Shown: positions 34,367 through 44,290, counted from the stretch's first letter. The stretch is DNA of 64,000 nucleotides from Halorubrum rutilum (GCF_024494565.1 NZ_JANHDN010000007.1:124001-188000), one strand, 5' to 3'. A program made the numbers and translations. The notes: generated by a model from the letters alone, not told the origin.

Positions 34367-35452
34367 TCAGATCACGCCCATCTCCCCGAGCCGCTCGGGG
34401 AGGTAGGTGTCGGTGACGAAGTCGAGCCCGCGGCTCGCGAGCGACTGCTGTTCGGACTTCTTCCCGATGTCGAGCTGGAGCTCGATCTGCTCCTCCCAGT
34501 AGTCCGTCTGGAAGCGCGGGTCGTCAAGCTCGGATTCGAGGGCGTTCACGTCCGAGTCCGAGAGCGGGTCGGCCGGGAGGTCGTACTCGACGATGTCCTC
34601 GGGCTGGATCCCGACGAACTGCGCCTCCGGGGTCGCGAGGTACTTCGACAGGTGCGCGGACTTGATCGAGCCGTACGCCACGGAGCCGTAGATCCGGTAG
34701 GACCACGGGTCGCCGTCGGCGAAGACGGCGATCGGAACGCCGAGCTCGTCGTGGACGCGCTTCGTGATCCGGCGGGTCGCCCGCGCGGGCTGGCCCTTCA
34801 GGTGGATGACGAGGCAGTCGTACGCCTCGTCGAACCCGTTCTCGACGAGCCGGTCGCGCATCCCGCCGGTCTCGACCGCGAGGGCGAAGTCGATGTCGTC
34901 GTCGAGGAACTCGATCATGTCGGGGTTGTTCGGGATCTGGTAGCCGCCCTCGCCGACGTCCTCCTGGCAGTGGATCTCGCGCTCGCCCCGGCGGGTCTGC
35001 TCGCGGATCTCCAGCGGGCCCATCAGGGTCGCGCCCGACTCCTCCGGGCGCATGTGGAAGTCCTCGCGGGTGACGCCGGTCACGATTTCGAGGTCCTCCA
35101 CGAGGTCGTTCGACTCGTCCTGCGACTTGAACTGCGCCTCGTCGTTGTCCCACGACTCGGAGAGGTAGTACAGCTCCCGGAGGGTCGACGACCGGTCCTC
35201 GTCGAGCTGGTTCGCGAGGAACTCGATCGTGTACGCCGCCTTCAGCAGCTTGCGCGCGCCCCGCACCGAGTTGGCGCTGCGCGTCGACGTGCGGTCGCCG
35301 TACGTCCACACGCCGCTCTCCGTGTCGTACTCGATGTTGCTCTTCGTCCGCGTGGGAAGCGTCATCTCCGGGATGTCCCCCGCGGCGAACTGGTCGTAGA
35401 AGTCCGCGGCCAGGTCGATCAGCTCGTCTCGTGCGTCGCTTTCGGTCGTCAT
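34367..35452 (-). CDS. top6A: DNA topoisomerase VI subunit A
   Basis: This 361-aa type IIB topoisomerase cleavage subunit is homologous to Spo11. A winged-helix domain carries the catalytic tyrosine pair in [10 protein letters not shown] (Y95/Y96). The Toprim domain follows with the metal-binding DGDPW stretch ([18 protein letters not shown]). The C-terminus [14 protein letters not shown] is complete. It follows top6B directly: 35453 is the last base of the top6B stop and 35452 the first base of this ATG, so they are one operon. Confidence 0.95.
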   Translation of the reverse strand: MTTESDARDELIDLAADFYDQFAAGDIPEMTLPTRTKSNIEYDTESGVWTYGDRTSTRSANSVRGARKLLKAAYTIEFLANQLDEDRSSTLRELYYLSESWDNDEAQFKSQDESNDLVEDLEIVTGVTREDFHMRPEESGATLMGPLEIREQTRRGEREIHCQEDVGEGGYQIPNNPDMIEFLDDDIDFALAVETGGMRDRLVENGFDEAYDCLVIHLKGQPARATRRITKRVHDELGVPIAVFADGDPWSYRIYGSVAYGSIKSAHLSKYLATPEAQFVGIQPEDIVEYDLPADPLSDSDVNALESELDDPRFQTDYWEEQIELQLDIGKKSEQQSLASRGLDFVTDTYLPERLGEMGVI

Positions 35453-37927
35453 TTAGGCGTTCACCGTGAGTTTCTCCGTCTCCACGCCGCCGACGCTGAC
35501 CTCGAACTCGGCGTCCTCGTCGACCGCGTACGTCAGTTCCCGCTCGTCGCCCGAGGGCACCTCGGGCTTCCACTGCACGAACCACTCGCCGTCCATGTCG
35601 ACCACCGTCCCGTCCGAGGGATCGGTCGGCTCGGCCGAGACGATGTCCGTTATCTCCAGCTGTTCGTTCACGTCGGAGTGGTTCTCGACGACCAGCGTCA
35701 CGGTGCCGTCCGACACCTCGCGCTCGACGCTGACGTTGTTCATGATCCGCGCCAGGGCCCCGTCGATGTCGGGCCGCGGCCGGCCCGTCACCTCCGAGAC
35801 CTTGTCGGCCATCTCCGGGAGGATCCGCCCGAGCACGTCCTGCTTCTCGCGTCGCTGCTGCATCGAGCGCCGCTTGTTGAGGAACGACTTCAGCTCCCGC
35901 GCGGCCTCCCGCACCGCGAGCTCGATCTCGTCTTCGATCGCCGGGACGTTCGCGAGCGCGTCCTTCGACTCGCTCGTGAACGGGACGTTCGTGGAGGCGA
36001 CGTGGATCGATATCACGGCCGGCCCGTTCGGGAGCCCGGAGCCGCCGGGCTGGTCGAGGCCGTAGTTGCGCCAGCCGATCCCCTTTATCACGTCCGTCGT
36101 CGCGCAGGCGCCGCGCTGGTACACCAGGGGGACCCGGTTCGCGAACCGGAGCAGCTCCACCGACCCCTCGGACGGGATCGACCCGCCGTAGGCGATGCCG
36201 GCCTCGACGATGAACGGGTCGCCGCCGTGGACCTCGGCGTCGCGGGTCGCGGCCGCGTAGAAGTCGGCGTCGTACTCCTTGCGGAGCCCGGCCTCGACGA
36301 GCTCGGCCGTGATCGGCGCGAGGCAGTCGGTCGGCGGCGCGAGGATGTCGGTGGTCCGCATCGCGTCGAGCAGGTCGGCCGACGCGTCGCGGTCGCCGGC
36401 GATCGACCGCACCTTCGGCGGGTCGTCGGGCACGGTTCGCGCCCGCGACCAGAACGCCTCGACGACGTTCTCGCGGGCGGTCTCGCCGAACGTCGCGTCG
36501 TGCTGCTCGGCCACGAAGTCCGCCGCGTCGGCGACGAGCCGCTCCAGGTCGTCGCGGGCGATCCGGAAGGCGTCGCCGTCGAGGTTCAGGAACCGACGCG
36601 TCAGCGCGTCGGCCATCGCCCGCACGGCGGCGTCGTCCTTCCGCGTCGAGGTCGCCTCGTCGACGAGCGCGTACGCGTCGGCGACGAGGGGCGACGCTGC
36701 GGTCTCGTCGTCCTCGGCGTCGGCACCGTCCGCGTCTCCGGCGCCCCCGACCGCGTCGCCGTCGGCGTCAACCCCGGTGACCGCCCGCCACGCGGCGTCG
36801 ACCGCGTTCTCGCGGACGGTCCCGCCGAACGTCTTGCCGGTGTCGCCCTCGACGCGGTCGGCGACGTTCCCGACGATAGTCGCGAGCTCGGACCGGCTGA
36901 GGCGGTCGTTGCCCGCGACGGTCTCGGCGACGCCCTCGGCGAAGTCGGCGGTCGCCGCCTTCCCCTTGTTGGCGACCGCCTCGCGCACCGCGGCGGCGAC
37001 GTCGCCGTCGTCGTGGGCGCGCGGCGGCGTCCACGAGAGCTCGCGGCCGTAGTACACGTCCCGGAAGTTGTCGATGACCGAGTCCGCCGTCTTCTTGCCG
37101 ACCCGGGTGAACTCCTCCTGGAGGAAACCGGAGACGGAGTACGACTCGGTCGCCTCCAGCATCTTGATCAACGCGCCGAGCTCGACCCCGTGGGGGTGCG
37201 GGCGGATCTCCGTCGTCTCCGCCGGCAGCTCGTCGGTCGCGCGCTCGAACTTCATCGGCTCGTCGAGCCCCGGCTCGCGTAGCTCGATGCGGGCGTGGGG
37301 GTTGACGACCGCGGTGTGTTTCACGTAGTCGTGGAGCTGCTGACGAGCGCGCATGTTGGCCTCCATCTCCAGCTCGATGCGGGTGCCGTGCGGGCGGTCC
37401 CACGTCGCCTCCTCGTCCGCCTTGATCTCCGGCTCGTTCGTGTCGGTGTCGATGATGAGCTCGAAGTACTGCGCCCGCGACTGCCCCTTCGGGCGCGAGG
37501 TGATCTTCGCCGGCTGGCCGGACGTCAGCTGCGAGTATAGCACGGCCGCTGAAATCCCGATCCCCTGTTGACCGCGGTTTTGTTCACGAGTGTGAAATCT
37601 TGAACCATACAAGAGCTTCCCGAAAACTTTTGGAAGTTGTTCTTTCGTGATACCGGGCCCGTTGTCCTCGATGACGAGCCGGTAGTAGTCGCCCACCTCC
37701 TCGATCTCGACGTAGATGTCGGGGAGGACGCCGGCCTCCTCGGTCGCGTCGAGGGCGTTGTCGACCGCCTCCTTGACGGCGGTGACGAGGCCGCGGGCGC
37801 CCGAGTCGAACCCGAGCATGTGCTTGTTCTTCTCGAAGAACTCGGCGATGGAGATCTCGCGCTGGCCCTCGGCCAGCTCCTCCGCGATCCCCTCCTCGTC
37901 GCCGATCGTCGACTGGAAGGACGTCAT
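35453..37927 (-). CDS. top6B: DNA topoisomerase VI subunit B with long internal insertion
   Basis: This 824-aa ATPase subunit has the GHKL fold with N-box [55 protein letters not shown] and an H2TH-like [17 protein letters not shown]. The transducer domain resumes at [18 protein letters not shown]. Between them (about 295-525) is an acidic insertion absent from the ~530-aa enzymes of other archaea. It holds two similar blocks, [17 protein letters not shown] near 361 and [16 protein letters not shown] near 475. The promoter TATA lies at 37955-37963. Confidence 0.95.
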   Translation of the reverse strand: MTSFQSTIGDEEGIAEELAEGQREISIAEFFEKNKHMLGFDSGARGLVTAVKEAVDNALDATEEAGVLPDIYVEIEEVGDYYRLVIEDNGPGITKEQLPKVFGKLLYGSRFHTREQNRGQQGIGISAAVLYSQLTSGQPAKITSRPKGQSRAQYFELIIDTDTNEPEIKADEEATWDRPHGTRIELEMEANMRARQQLHDYVKHTAVVNPHARIELREPGLDEPMKFERATDELPAETTEIRPHPHGVELGALIKMLEATESYSVSGFLQEEFTRVGKKTADSVIDNFRDVYYGRELSWTPPRAHDDGDVAAAVREAVANKGKAATADFAEGVAETVAGNDRLSRSELATIVGNVADRVEGDTGKTFGGTVRENAVDAAWRAVTGVDADGDAVGGAGDADGADAEDDETAASPLVADAYALVDEATSTRKDDAAVRAMADALTRRFLNLDGDAFRIARDDLERLVADAADFVAEQHDATFGETARENVVEAFWSRARTVPDDPPKVRSIAGDRDASADLLDAMRTTDILAPPTDCLAPITAELVEAGLRKEYDADFYAAATRDAEVHGGDPFIVEAGIAYGGSIPSEGSVELLRFANRVPLVYQRGACATTDVIKGIGWRNYGLDQPGGSGLPNGPAVISIHVASTNVPFTSESKDALANVPAIEDEIELAVREAARELKSFLNKRRSMQQRREKQDVLGRILPEMADKVSEVTGRPRPDIDGALARIMNNVSVEREVSDGTVTLVVENHSDVNEQLEITDIVSAEPTDPSDGTVVDMDGEWFVQWKPEVPSGDERELTYAVDEDAEFEVSVGGVETEKLTVNA

Positions 37928-37954
37928 TCGGTGTCCCTCCCTTCCACCGAGGCA

Positions 37955-37963
37955 GTTAAAAAC
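37955..37963 (-). promoter_or_regulatory. TATA element of the top6BA operon
   Basis: Minus-strand GTTTTTAAC centred about 32 nt before ATG 37927. Confidence 0.58.
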
Positions 37964-38107
37964 GCACCGCCAGCGCGGTGAACGTAGATACCGGCGTTAG
38001 ACGCTGTCTCGTGTCGGTGTAACGTCCGGCCGCTCGCTCCGCTCCGGTCGGTATCCACCGGTTCGCCGGCCGACAGCTTTCTCACCGCGTGGCCCCTCCG
38101 AACGGTC

Positions 38108-39085
38108 ATGTCAGGCTGGACGGCGGACGAGATGCCGCGGCTCGACGGGAAGACCGTCGTCGTCACCGGGGCGAACAGCGGGCTCGGTTACGAGGGGACG
38201 CGCGCCTTCGCCGAGCGGGGCGCGACCGTCGTGATGGCGTGTCGGAGCGTCGAGCGCGGCGAGCGCGCCGCCGACGAGATCCGACGGGAGAGCGCCGCCG
38301 ACCGGGCCGACCTCGACCTCGACGTCCGCGAGTGCGACCTCGCCTCCCTCGACTCGGTGCGGGCGTTCGCCGAGGGGGTCGAGGACGGCTACGACGCGGT
38401 CGACGTCCTCTGTAACAACGCCGGCGTGATGGCGATCCCGCGGAGCGAGACCGAGGACGGCTTCGAGACCCAGTTCGGCGTGAACCACCTCGGCCACTTC
38501 GCGCTCACCGGGCGCCTGTTCCCGCTGCTCGACGACGCCGACGGCGTCGGCGGCGACGCGCGCGTCGTCACGCAGTCGTCGGGCGCCCACGAGCAGGGCG
38601 AGGTGGACTTCTCGGACCTCAACTGGGAGCGCTCGTACGGGAAGTGGAAGGCGTACGGCCGGAGCAAGCTCGCGAACCTGCTGTTCGCCTACGAGCTCCA
38701 GCGCCGGATCGACGACGCCGACGCGGGCGACGGGGAGGGCGCGACCGGCGACCTCGCAGTCCGCAGCGTCGCCTGCCATCCGGGCTACGCGGCCACGAAC
38801 CTCCAGCACCGCACCGCGGAGGAGAGCGGCAACCCTCTCATGAAAGTCGCGATGACGGCCGCGAACGCGGTCCTCGGGCAGGACCCCGCGACGGGCGCGC
38901 TCCCCATGCTGTACGCCGCGACCGCCGACGTCGACGGCGGCGCCTACGTCGAGCCGAGCGGCGTCATGAACATGCGCGGGACCCCGACCGTGGGCCGGTC
39001 GAACGACGCCTCCTACGACCGCGCGGACGCCCGGAGGCTCTGGGAGTACTCCGAGGAGGCGACCGGCGTGGAGTTCCCGCTGTAG
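38108..39085 (+). CDS. Short-chain dehydrogenase/reductase
   Basis: This 325-aa SDR has a Rossmann fold: cofactor motif VTGANSGLG, RS after MAC suggesting NADP preference, LCNNAGVMAIP, the active Ser in VTQSSGAHEQG and the catalytic Y-x3-K as YGRSK. The pattern HPGYAATNLQ follows. It resembles the retinol-dehydrogenase/WWOX-like subgroup; substrate unknown. About 40 residues of Gly/Asp-rich loop are inserted near residue 200. Confidence 0.9.
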   Translation: MSGWTADEMPRLDGKTVVVTGANSGLGYEGTRAFAERGATVVMACRSVERGERAADEIRRESAADRADLDLDVRECDLASLDSVRAFAEGVEDGYDAVDVLCNNAGVMAIPRSETEDGFETQFGVNHLGHFALTGRLFPLLDDADGVGGDARVVTQSSGAHEQGEVDFSDLNWERSYGKWKAYGRSKLANLLFAYELQRRIDDADAGDGEGATGDLAVRSVACHPGYAATNLQHRTAEESGNPLMKVAMTAANAVLGQDPATGALPMLYAATADVDGGAYVEPSGVMNMRGTPTVGRSNDASYDRADARRLWEYSEEATGVEFPL

Positions 39086-39120
39086 CCGCGGCCGACGCGG
39101 CCGGACCGCCGCCGGACGAG

Positions 39121-39690
39121 TCAGTGCAGCGTCCCGTCCCGGACGTGCGCGTCGTGCGCGAACAGCGCGTACCCCACGTCGACCGCCCGGCGGCCGGTCT
39201 CGTCGGCGATCTCGCGGATCGGCCCGATCATCGTCACGTAGTCGGCGGCGTCGAACGACTCCTTCCGCCCGTCGAGGTACCCCAGCCGCTCCAGCGACGC
39301 CCACACGCGGGTGTCGACGACCGCGTGGCGGTCGCCGTCGAGCGCGGCGACGACGCACGACGCGGTCGGCGCTTTGAACCCCGAGAGCCCCGTGATCAGG
39401 CGGAGCGTCGAGAAGTCGCCGTCGACTGCGCGGGCGTTGCGGGTCACCTCCCGGCAGCGCTCGGGCGGGTTCGCCTCGACGTGGTACGCGCTCCGCGTCG
39501 ACGACTCGTAGGCGATCTCGTACAGCCCCTCGCGCGTCAGGTGTCCCTGCGACCGGTACCGCTCGCCGAACTCGTCGAGCCGCTCGGGGAGGACCCCCTG
39601 CGTCTCGGCGTAGCGGTCGAGGTTCTCGGCGACGAACGCGTCGAGATCGGTGACTTCCGGATCGCCGTCGCCGGTGCCGTCGGTCTCCAT
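39121..39690 (-). CDS. HhH-GPD-like protein, possible DNA-repair relative
   Basis: This 189-aa protein of a haloarchaeal family contains ITGLSGFKAPTASCVVAAL followed by HAVVDTRVW. This matches the hairpin and catalytic-Asp region of HhH-GPD glycosylases (LPGVGxKTA then VDTHV). The Asp is kept, but the position of the Nth-type lysine is Pro, and no iron-sulfur cluster cysteines are present. An N-terminal helical domain of about 80 residues precedes it. It could be a monofunctional glycosylase or a non-catalytic DNA-binding relative. Convergent with the SDR gene. Confidence 0.6.
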   Translation of the reverse strand: METDGTGDGDPEVTDLDAFVAENLDRYAETQGVLPERLDEFGERYRSQGHLTREGLYEIAYESSTRSAYHVEANPPERCREVTRNARAVDGDFSTLRLITGLSGFKAPTASCVVAALDGDRHAVVDTRVWASLERLGYLDGRKESFDAADYVTMIGPIREIADETGRRAVDVGYALFAHDAHVRDGTLH

Positions 39691-39806
39691 GTCGGCCCTC
39701 GCGGCGCGGCGACCAAAATTCCGGCGCCGCCGCTCGCCGAGTCATATACGCGGAACGCGTTTCGAGAGCTGTCCGCCGTCGCCGGTCGCGGGTACGGCCG
39801 AGCGAG

Positions 39807-40001
39807 CTACAGCCGAGTGAGGTTGGTCGCGCGCGGACCCTTCTCCGCCTCCTCGATCTCGAACTCTACCTCCTGGCCTTCCTCGAGGTCGGGGCCGCCG
39901 ACGTCTTCCATGTGGAAGAACACGTCCTCGTCAGCCTCGTCGGTCTCGATGAATCCGTAGCCGCCGGTGTCGTTGAAGAAGTCGACCTTGCCTGTCGCCA
40001 T
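39807..40001 (-). CDS. cspA: Cold-shock domain protein
   Basis: This 64-aa OB-fold protein has RNP1 GGYGFIETD and RNP2 DVFFHMEDV, preceded by [10 protein letters not shown]. It is a nucleic-acid chaperone. ATG 40001 gives exactly the family length; a longer open frame upstream is not coding. A TATA-like CACTTAT lies near 40030-40037. No other gene appears in the operon. Confidence 0.95.
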   Translation of the reverse strand: MATGKVDFFNDTGGYGFIETDEADEDVFFHMEDVGGPDLEEGQEVEFEIEEAEKGPRATNLTRL

Positions 40002-40188
40002 CGCACCCGGAACCACTCCCGACTGGGCCATAAGTGTTGCGTGCGCGCCCAGCGCGTCCGGTTCGGACGCGTTTGGCCGGTAAAAACTTTGAAACGGTTT
40101 TTCCGGGTCTACGAGAGGAGGAACCCGACGCGTCGACACCGTCCCGAAGCGTTAGGTCGCGAGCGATCTCCCCCGAACGGGACTCGCC

Positions 40189-41094
40189 GTGGGAAACGAC
40201 GACGCCCGGGTCGACATGACGGCGGGGGCGATCGCCCCGAAGCTGTTCGACCTCGCGTAGCCGCTGGTGCTCGGCAACCTCCTCTAGGCCCTGTACAGCC
40301 TCGCGGGCAGGTTCTGGGTCGGGCGGGTGAGCACCGAGGCCGTCGCCGCCGTCTTCGTGGCGGCGCTCGTCGCGCGGTTCGGCCCGGCCGCGACCGCGGC
40401 CTACGGGATCGGCGTCAGGCTGATGTCCGTCTCGTGGTCGGTAACGGGCGCGGTCGGGCAGGCGACCGCGACCGGAGTCGGACAGAACCTCGGGGCCGAG
40501 ACGCCCGACCGCGCCGTCGCCGTCACCCGCGTCGCCACGCTCGGAACGATGGCGCTGCTGGGCGTCGCCGGCGGCGCGGTCTGGCTCTTCCCGGCGGCCG
40601 CGATGCGCGTCTTCATCGACGACCCGGCGACGGTCGGCGAAGAGGTCGTCTTCCTCCGCGTCATCGCGCTGTCGTGGGCCTTCTTCGGCGGGCTCATGGT
40701 GATACAGGGCGCGTTCCGCGGCGCGGGCCACACCAAGGCGGCGCTGGCGCTCTCCCTGCTCTCGCGCTGGGCGGTCCGGATCCCCCTCGCCGCCCTGCTC
40801 GCGTTCGGCGCGGTCGGGGTCACGCTCGGCGGTGTCGCGGTCGGTCCCGTCGACGTCCCCTCGATCGGGGTCGGCTACGTCGGCCTCGACTGGGGGGTCG
40901 TCGGGCTGTGGTGGGCGTACGCGACGGCCGCCGTGGCCTCCTTCGCCGTCGGCGCGGCGTGGTTCCTGCGCGGGACGTGGACGGAGGGCGTCGTCGGGAA
41001 ATCCGACGGCGCCGCGGTCGCACCGGACGCGGACGCCGTCGACGATGACGGCGGAGCGGACCCGGACGACTCGGTCGAGGCGCTCGACGACTGA
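40189..41094 (+). pseudogene. Decayed MATE-family efflux transporter
   Basis: From GTG 40189 the frame reads as a MATE N-terminus but has TAG at 40258-40260, where the family has Trp (LAxPLVLGNLL), and TAG at 40285-40287, where Gln is expected. After GRVSTEAVAAV the sequence jumps to FVAALVARFGPAATAAYGIG, so about 200 residues containing TM2-TM7 are missing. The remaining 255-codon open part (from 40327) covers the C-terminal half, several hydrophobic segments and an acidic tail. Intact codon use in the 3' part suggests recent inactivation. A functional truncated protein is unlikely. Confidence 0.85.
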
Positions 41095-41115
41095 GGGGAG
41101 GCGAGGGCGCCGCGG

Positions 41116-41373
41116 CTACCGCTGCCGCTTCGCCATCTCCAGCGACAGGAAGAAGCCGAAGTACGCCGGGATCCCGGCGAGCATGAACATGTACAGTACC
41201 CACTGCGGGGTGTTCGCGAACGCGAAGTCGTACAGGAGCGACACGACGGTCACCCAAGCGATCGCGAACACGAGGTCCTGGAGCATACCGCCCCGGTTCT
41301 CGCTGACGTGCGATCGGACGCGGTCGACGGGGCCCTCCTCGTCCGGGTCGTCGATCGGATCTGTCTCGGTCAT
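41116..41373 (-). CDS. Two-TM small membrane protein
   Basis: This 85-aa protein has an acidic N-terminus, then two hydrophobic helices (about 33-51 and 57-77) around DFAFANTPQW, and a basic end KRQR. Conserved haloarchaeal type, function unknown. It lies at the downstream end of the acetate locus on the same strand (112-bp gap), possibly cotranscribed. No catalytic motif. Confidence 0.75.
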   Translation of the reverse strand: MTETDPIDDPDEEGPVDRVRSHVSENRGGMLQDLVFAIAWVTVVSLLYDFAFANTPQWVLYMFMLAGIPAYFGFFLSLEMAKRQR

Positions 41374-41485
41374 GGGCGAGCGTGTCGGTCGGAGTACGTG
41401 GGTGTACCGATAGCGGATCGGTCGGGGACCGGGCGAACGCGAGGCGGGGACGGGCGGCGGGCCCCGAGTCGGTCCCCGTCGAGGT

Positions 41486-41947
41486 TCAGTCCTCGTCGAG
41501 GTAGTCGACGACGAGGACGGGGACGTGCGTCGAACGCAGCGTCCGCTCGGTGACGCTCCCGAGCAGCGCGCGCCGGACGCCCGCGCGGCCGTGGCTCCCC
41601 ATCACGATGAGGTCGATCCCGTTGTCCTCGGCGTAGTCGCCGATCACCTTGTGAGGCCGCCCGCCCGAGACGTGTTCGACGACGTCGATGTCGCGTTCGG
41701 CCCCGCGGCCGGCGACGACGCCGGTCGCCTCGTCGGCCTGCTCTTTCAGCTCGCCCATCTCGTCGAACCGGCCCTGCTTGAGCCGATCGACCTGTTCGGT
41801 CCCGAGGCTGAAGTTCACGGAGTCGATGTCGACCACGTACAGCGCGTGGACCTCGGCGCCGTACTTCTCGGCGAGGTCGAGCGCGTGGTCGACGGCGGCC
41901 TCCGCGACGTCGCTTCCGTCCGTGGGAACGAGGATGCGTTCGTACAT
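41486..41947 (-). CDS. Universal stress protein (UspA family), symporter-linked
   Basis: This 153-aa USP has ILVPTDGSDVAEAAVDHALD at the start, the ATP motif GSHGRAGVRRALLGSVTE and the final strand VPVLVVDY. The start is 3 nt after the stop of the symporter gene, so it belongs to the DUF4212-SSS operon. USPs often sit beside transporters and may tune their activity. ATP-binding class. Confidence 0.93.
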   Translation of the reverse strand: MYERILVPTDGSDVAEAAVDHALDLAEKYGAEVHALYVVDIDSVNFSLGTEQVDRLKQGRFDEMGELKEQADEATGVVAGRGAERDIDVVEHVSGGRPHKVIGDYAEDNGIDLIVMGSHGRAGVRRALLGSVTERTLRSTHVPVLVVDYLDED

Positions 41948-41950
41948 GGA

Positions 41951-43678
41951 TTACTCCTCCGCGCCCGCGTCGTCCGCTGCGCGGCCGCCATCCGTCGCCA
42001 CGTCCTCACCGCCGTCCGCGGCGACGACGTCCTCGGCCGTCTGCTGTTGCCCCATCGGTTCGGGGCTGTGACACTGCCGGACGATACGCTTCGTTTCGAG
42101 CGACGGCTCGTCGGTCGCCATCGAGACGACGACCGTGACCACGATCACGATGGGCAGCGTGACGAGCGCCGAGCCGATGGCGGGCATCCACTGCGCCAGC
42201 CCCGCGGACAGCGGCGCTTCGAGCGAGCCGATGTACGTCGGGACGATCTGGTTGATCATCGGGATCGACCAGAGCGTCAGCCCGGTCGTCATGCCGGCGA
42301 GCGCGCCCTGCCGGTTGGCGTTCTCCCACCACATGCCGAGGAAGAACATCGGGAACAGCACGGAGCCGGCGAGCGAGAACGCGTAGCCCACGAGCGCCGC
42401 GATCGAGGAGGCGGGGTTCAGCGCGGCCAGCGTCGTCAGCGCGCCCAGCGCGACGATCGAGAGGCGGCCGACGAGGATCTGCTGGCGCTGCGTCGCGTCC
42501 TCGTTGATGATGTTGGTGTAGATGTCGTGGCTGATCGCCGAGGAGCCGGCGATGAACAGCCCGGCGACGGTCGCGATGGCCGCGGCGATACCGCCCGCCG
42601 CGACGATGCCGACGAACCAGTCCGGGAGCCCGGACAGCTGCGCCGCCAGCACGACGATGACCTCGCTGGCCGCGCTCGTCATGCCGGGGTCGCCGTAGGT
42701 GGCGCCGACGTTCTGCGAGTAGAGGTCGGTGCCGAACGCCGCGAACGCCGGGGCGCTCCAGTAGAGGATACAGATGAAGAACAGCCCCCAGACCGTCGAC
42801 CAGCGGGCCGTCCGCTCGCTCTCGACCGTGTAGAACCGGACGAGGACGTGCGGGAGCCCGCAGGTGCCGACGATGAGCGAGAACGTCGTGGCGACCCAGA
42901 GGTAGTAGCTCGACGTGGCGAACGGCTCCGAGAACTCGCTGCCGAGCTGACTGATCAGCGCGCCGTACTCGAGCTGCGGCAGCACCGTCGAGTAACCGTT
43001 GGTGTAGCCGACGACGAACAGCCCGACGACGAACGCGAGGATGAGGATGACGTACTGGACCGCCTGGTTCTTCGTGGCGCCCAGCATGCCGGACAGCGTC
43101 AGGTAGCCGACGGTGACGACCATCATGGCGACGACCATCACCTGGTACCCGTCGAGGCCGGGGATGAGGCCGCCGTAGTTACCGAAGATGTACAGGCCGA
43201 CCAGGGCCATCCCCTTCGCCTGCCCGATGGCGTAGACGAAGCCGATGAGGAACGTCGTCACGGCCGCGATGGCGCGCGCGGTGTCGGAGTTGAAGCGGTC
43301 GCCGACGAAGTCCGGCGCCGTGTACTTCCCGAACCGGCGGAGCTGCGCGGCGAGGAAGATGAGCAGGATGAAGTAGCCGGTCGTCCAGCCGACGACGAAC
43401 ACGAGGCCGTAGAACCCCGCGAGTGCGATCGACGCCGCCATCCCGAGGTACGACGCCGCCGACATCCAGTTCGCCCCGATCGCCATCCCGTTCTCGACGT
43501 TCCCGATGGACCGACCGGCGACCCACATGTCGTCGGTGTCGGCGACGCGGAAGACGAACCCGATCGTGAGGAACAGCCCCAGCATCCCGATCACGAGGAG
43601 CGCCGGCCCGATCTTGAACGAGATGTCGAGGGCCTCGGGGAGGAGGTCGCTCTGTAGGAGGAGCGAACTCGCCGTCAT
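41951..43678 (-). CDS. Sodium:solute symporter large subunit (acetate-type SSS)
   Basis: This 575-aa integral membrane protein has about 13 TM segments. GFVFRVADTDDMWVAGRS, the NWMSAASYLGMA sodium-site region, LPHVLVRFYTVES and AGLFIAGSSAISHDIYTN place it in the SSS family near ActP and the VC_2705-type large subunit. That subgroup pairs with a DUF4212 small subunit, which is encoded directly upstream with a 4-bp overlap (ATGA). Between two acs genes, acetate is the likely substrate. The C-terminal ~25 residues carry a DGGRAADDA cassette also found in the small subunit. Confidence 0.9.
   Translation of the reverse strand: MTASSLLLQSDLLPEALDISFKIGPALLVIGMLGLFLTIGFVFRVADTDDMWVAGRSIGNVENGMAIGANWMSAASYLGMAASIALAGFYGLVFVVGWTTGYFILLIFLAAQLRRFGKYTAPDFVGDRFNSDTARAIAAVTTFLIGFVYAIGQAKGMALVGLYIFGNYGGLIPGLDGYQVMVVAMMVVTVGYLTLSGMLGATKNQAVQYVILILAFVVGLFVVGYTNGYSTVLPQLEYGALISQLGSEFSEPFATSSYYLWVATTFSLIVGTCGLPHVLVRFYTVESERTARWSTVWGLFFICILYWSAPAFAAFGTDLYSQNVGATYGDPGMTSAASEVIVVLAAQLSGLPDWFVGIVAAGGIAAAIATVAGLFIAGSSAISHDIYTNIINEDATQRQQILVGRLSIVALGALTTLAALNPASSIAALVGYAFSLAGSVLFPMFFLGMWWENANRQGALAGMTTGLTLWSIPMINQIVPTYIGSLEAPLSAGLAQWMPAIGSALVTLPIVIVVTVVVSMATDEPSLETKRIVRQCHSPEPMGQQQTAEDVVAADGGEDVATDGGRAADDAGAEE
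41967..42000 (-). repeat. TDGGRAADDA cassette at the symporter C-terminus
   Basis: The segment encodes ATDGGRAADDAG and is nearly identical to the tandem units in the small-subunit gene (44066-44145). Confidence 0.7.
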
Positions 43679-44178
43679 TCGTCGGTCCCTCCGTCGGTCG
43701 CCGCGACGTCAGCGCCGCTGCCCGTCTCCGTGACGGTCGCGTGTTCGATACCGTACTTCTCGTCGAGCGCGTCCCGCTTTCGCGAGTACCAGAACGCCAG
43801 GATCAGCGCGCTGGTCGGCGCCCCGAACGCGACGAGGAAGTAGTGGAGCGGGAACTGGAGGATCGGCATCTGACTCGTCATCGGGCCCGGCGCGAGCCGC
43901 GTCAGGGTCACCGGCCCCCATACCGCGAGGACCCAGGCGGCGAACCCCGTCCAGACGATGCGGAGGTGATCGCGCATGTACGGCGTGCTCGGGTTCAGGA
44001 TGTTCACTTCCGCACCCAGGTAGTCGGTGTCGCTGTGCTCCTGTGCCGCAGTCGCGGCGACGCCGCCGTCGGTGGCCGCGTCGTCAGCTGCGCGACCCCC
44101 ATCGGTGGCCGCGTCGTCCGCCGCGCGGCCACCGTCGGTGACTGCGCCGTCCGAACTTCGTGAGCTATCGTCTGTCAT
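43675..44178 (-). CDS. Symporter small subunit (DUF4212)
   Basis: This 167-aa protein has two TM helices (about 75-97 and 108-128) with YMRDHLRIVWTGFAAWVLAVW, FPLHYFLVAFGAPTSALILAFWY and RKRDALDEKYGIE, the DUF4212 pattern. The first 45 residues are tandem acidic repeats (TDGGRAADDAA), and a related TDGGTDE ends the protein. It is the first gene of the symporter operon and overlaps the large-subunit gene by 4 bp. A TATA element is near 44216-44222. Confidence 0.9.
   Translation of the reverse strand: MTDDSSRSSDGAVTDGGRAADDAATDGGRAADDAATDGGVAATAAQEHSDTDYLGAEVNILNPSTPYMRDHLRIVWTGFAAWVLAVWGPVTLTRLAPGPMTSQMPILQFPLHYFLVAFGAPTSALILAFWYSRKRDALDEKYGIEHATVTETGSGADVAATDGGTDE
44066..44145 (-). repeat. 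33-nt tandem repeats coding AATDGGRAADD
   Basis: At least two full units and a partial one at the N-terminal end of the DUF4212 gene. Confidence 0.75.
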
Positions 44179-44215
44179 GTGTTGTGGTGTGTATTGTCGT
44201 GGTCCGTCTGTGCGA

Positions 44216-44222
44216 TTTTATC
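44216..44222 (-). promoter_or_regulatory. TATA element of the symporter operon
   Basis: Minus-strand GATAAAA in an AT-rich patch (44216-44231). The start site would be near 44192, giving a short leader before ATG 44178. Confidence 0.5.
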
Positions 44223-44290
44223 GTGATATTTACGTCCGGTGTCGTGCGCTCCGTCTCTCGTTCGTCACTCGGAAAACGGGACGTCCTGGG

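Noticed and set aside
34217..37282. A 1021-codon plus-strand frame opposite the topoisomerase VI genes
   Set aside because: Antisense to top6A and top6B, both with complete family motifs.
40258..40287. Amber codons as programmed pyrrolysine or readthrough sites in the MATE gene
   Set aside because: They fall on Trp and Gln positions, the gene also lacks about 200 internal codons, and pyrrolysine decoding is not known in haloarchaea to my knowledge.
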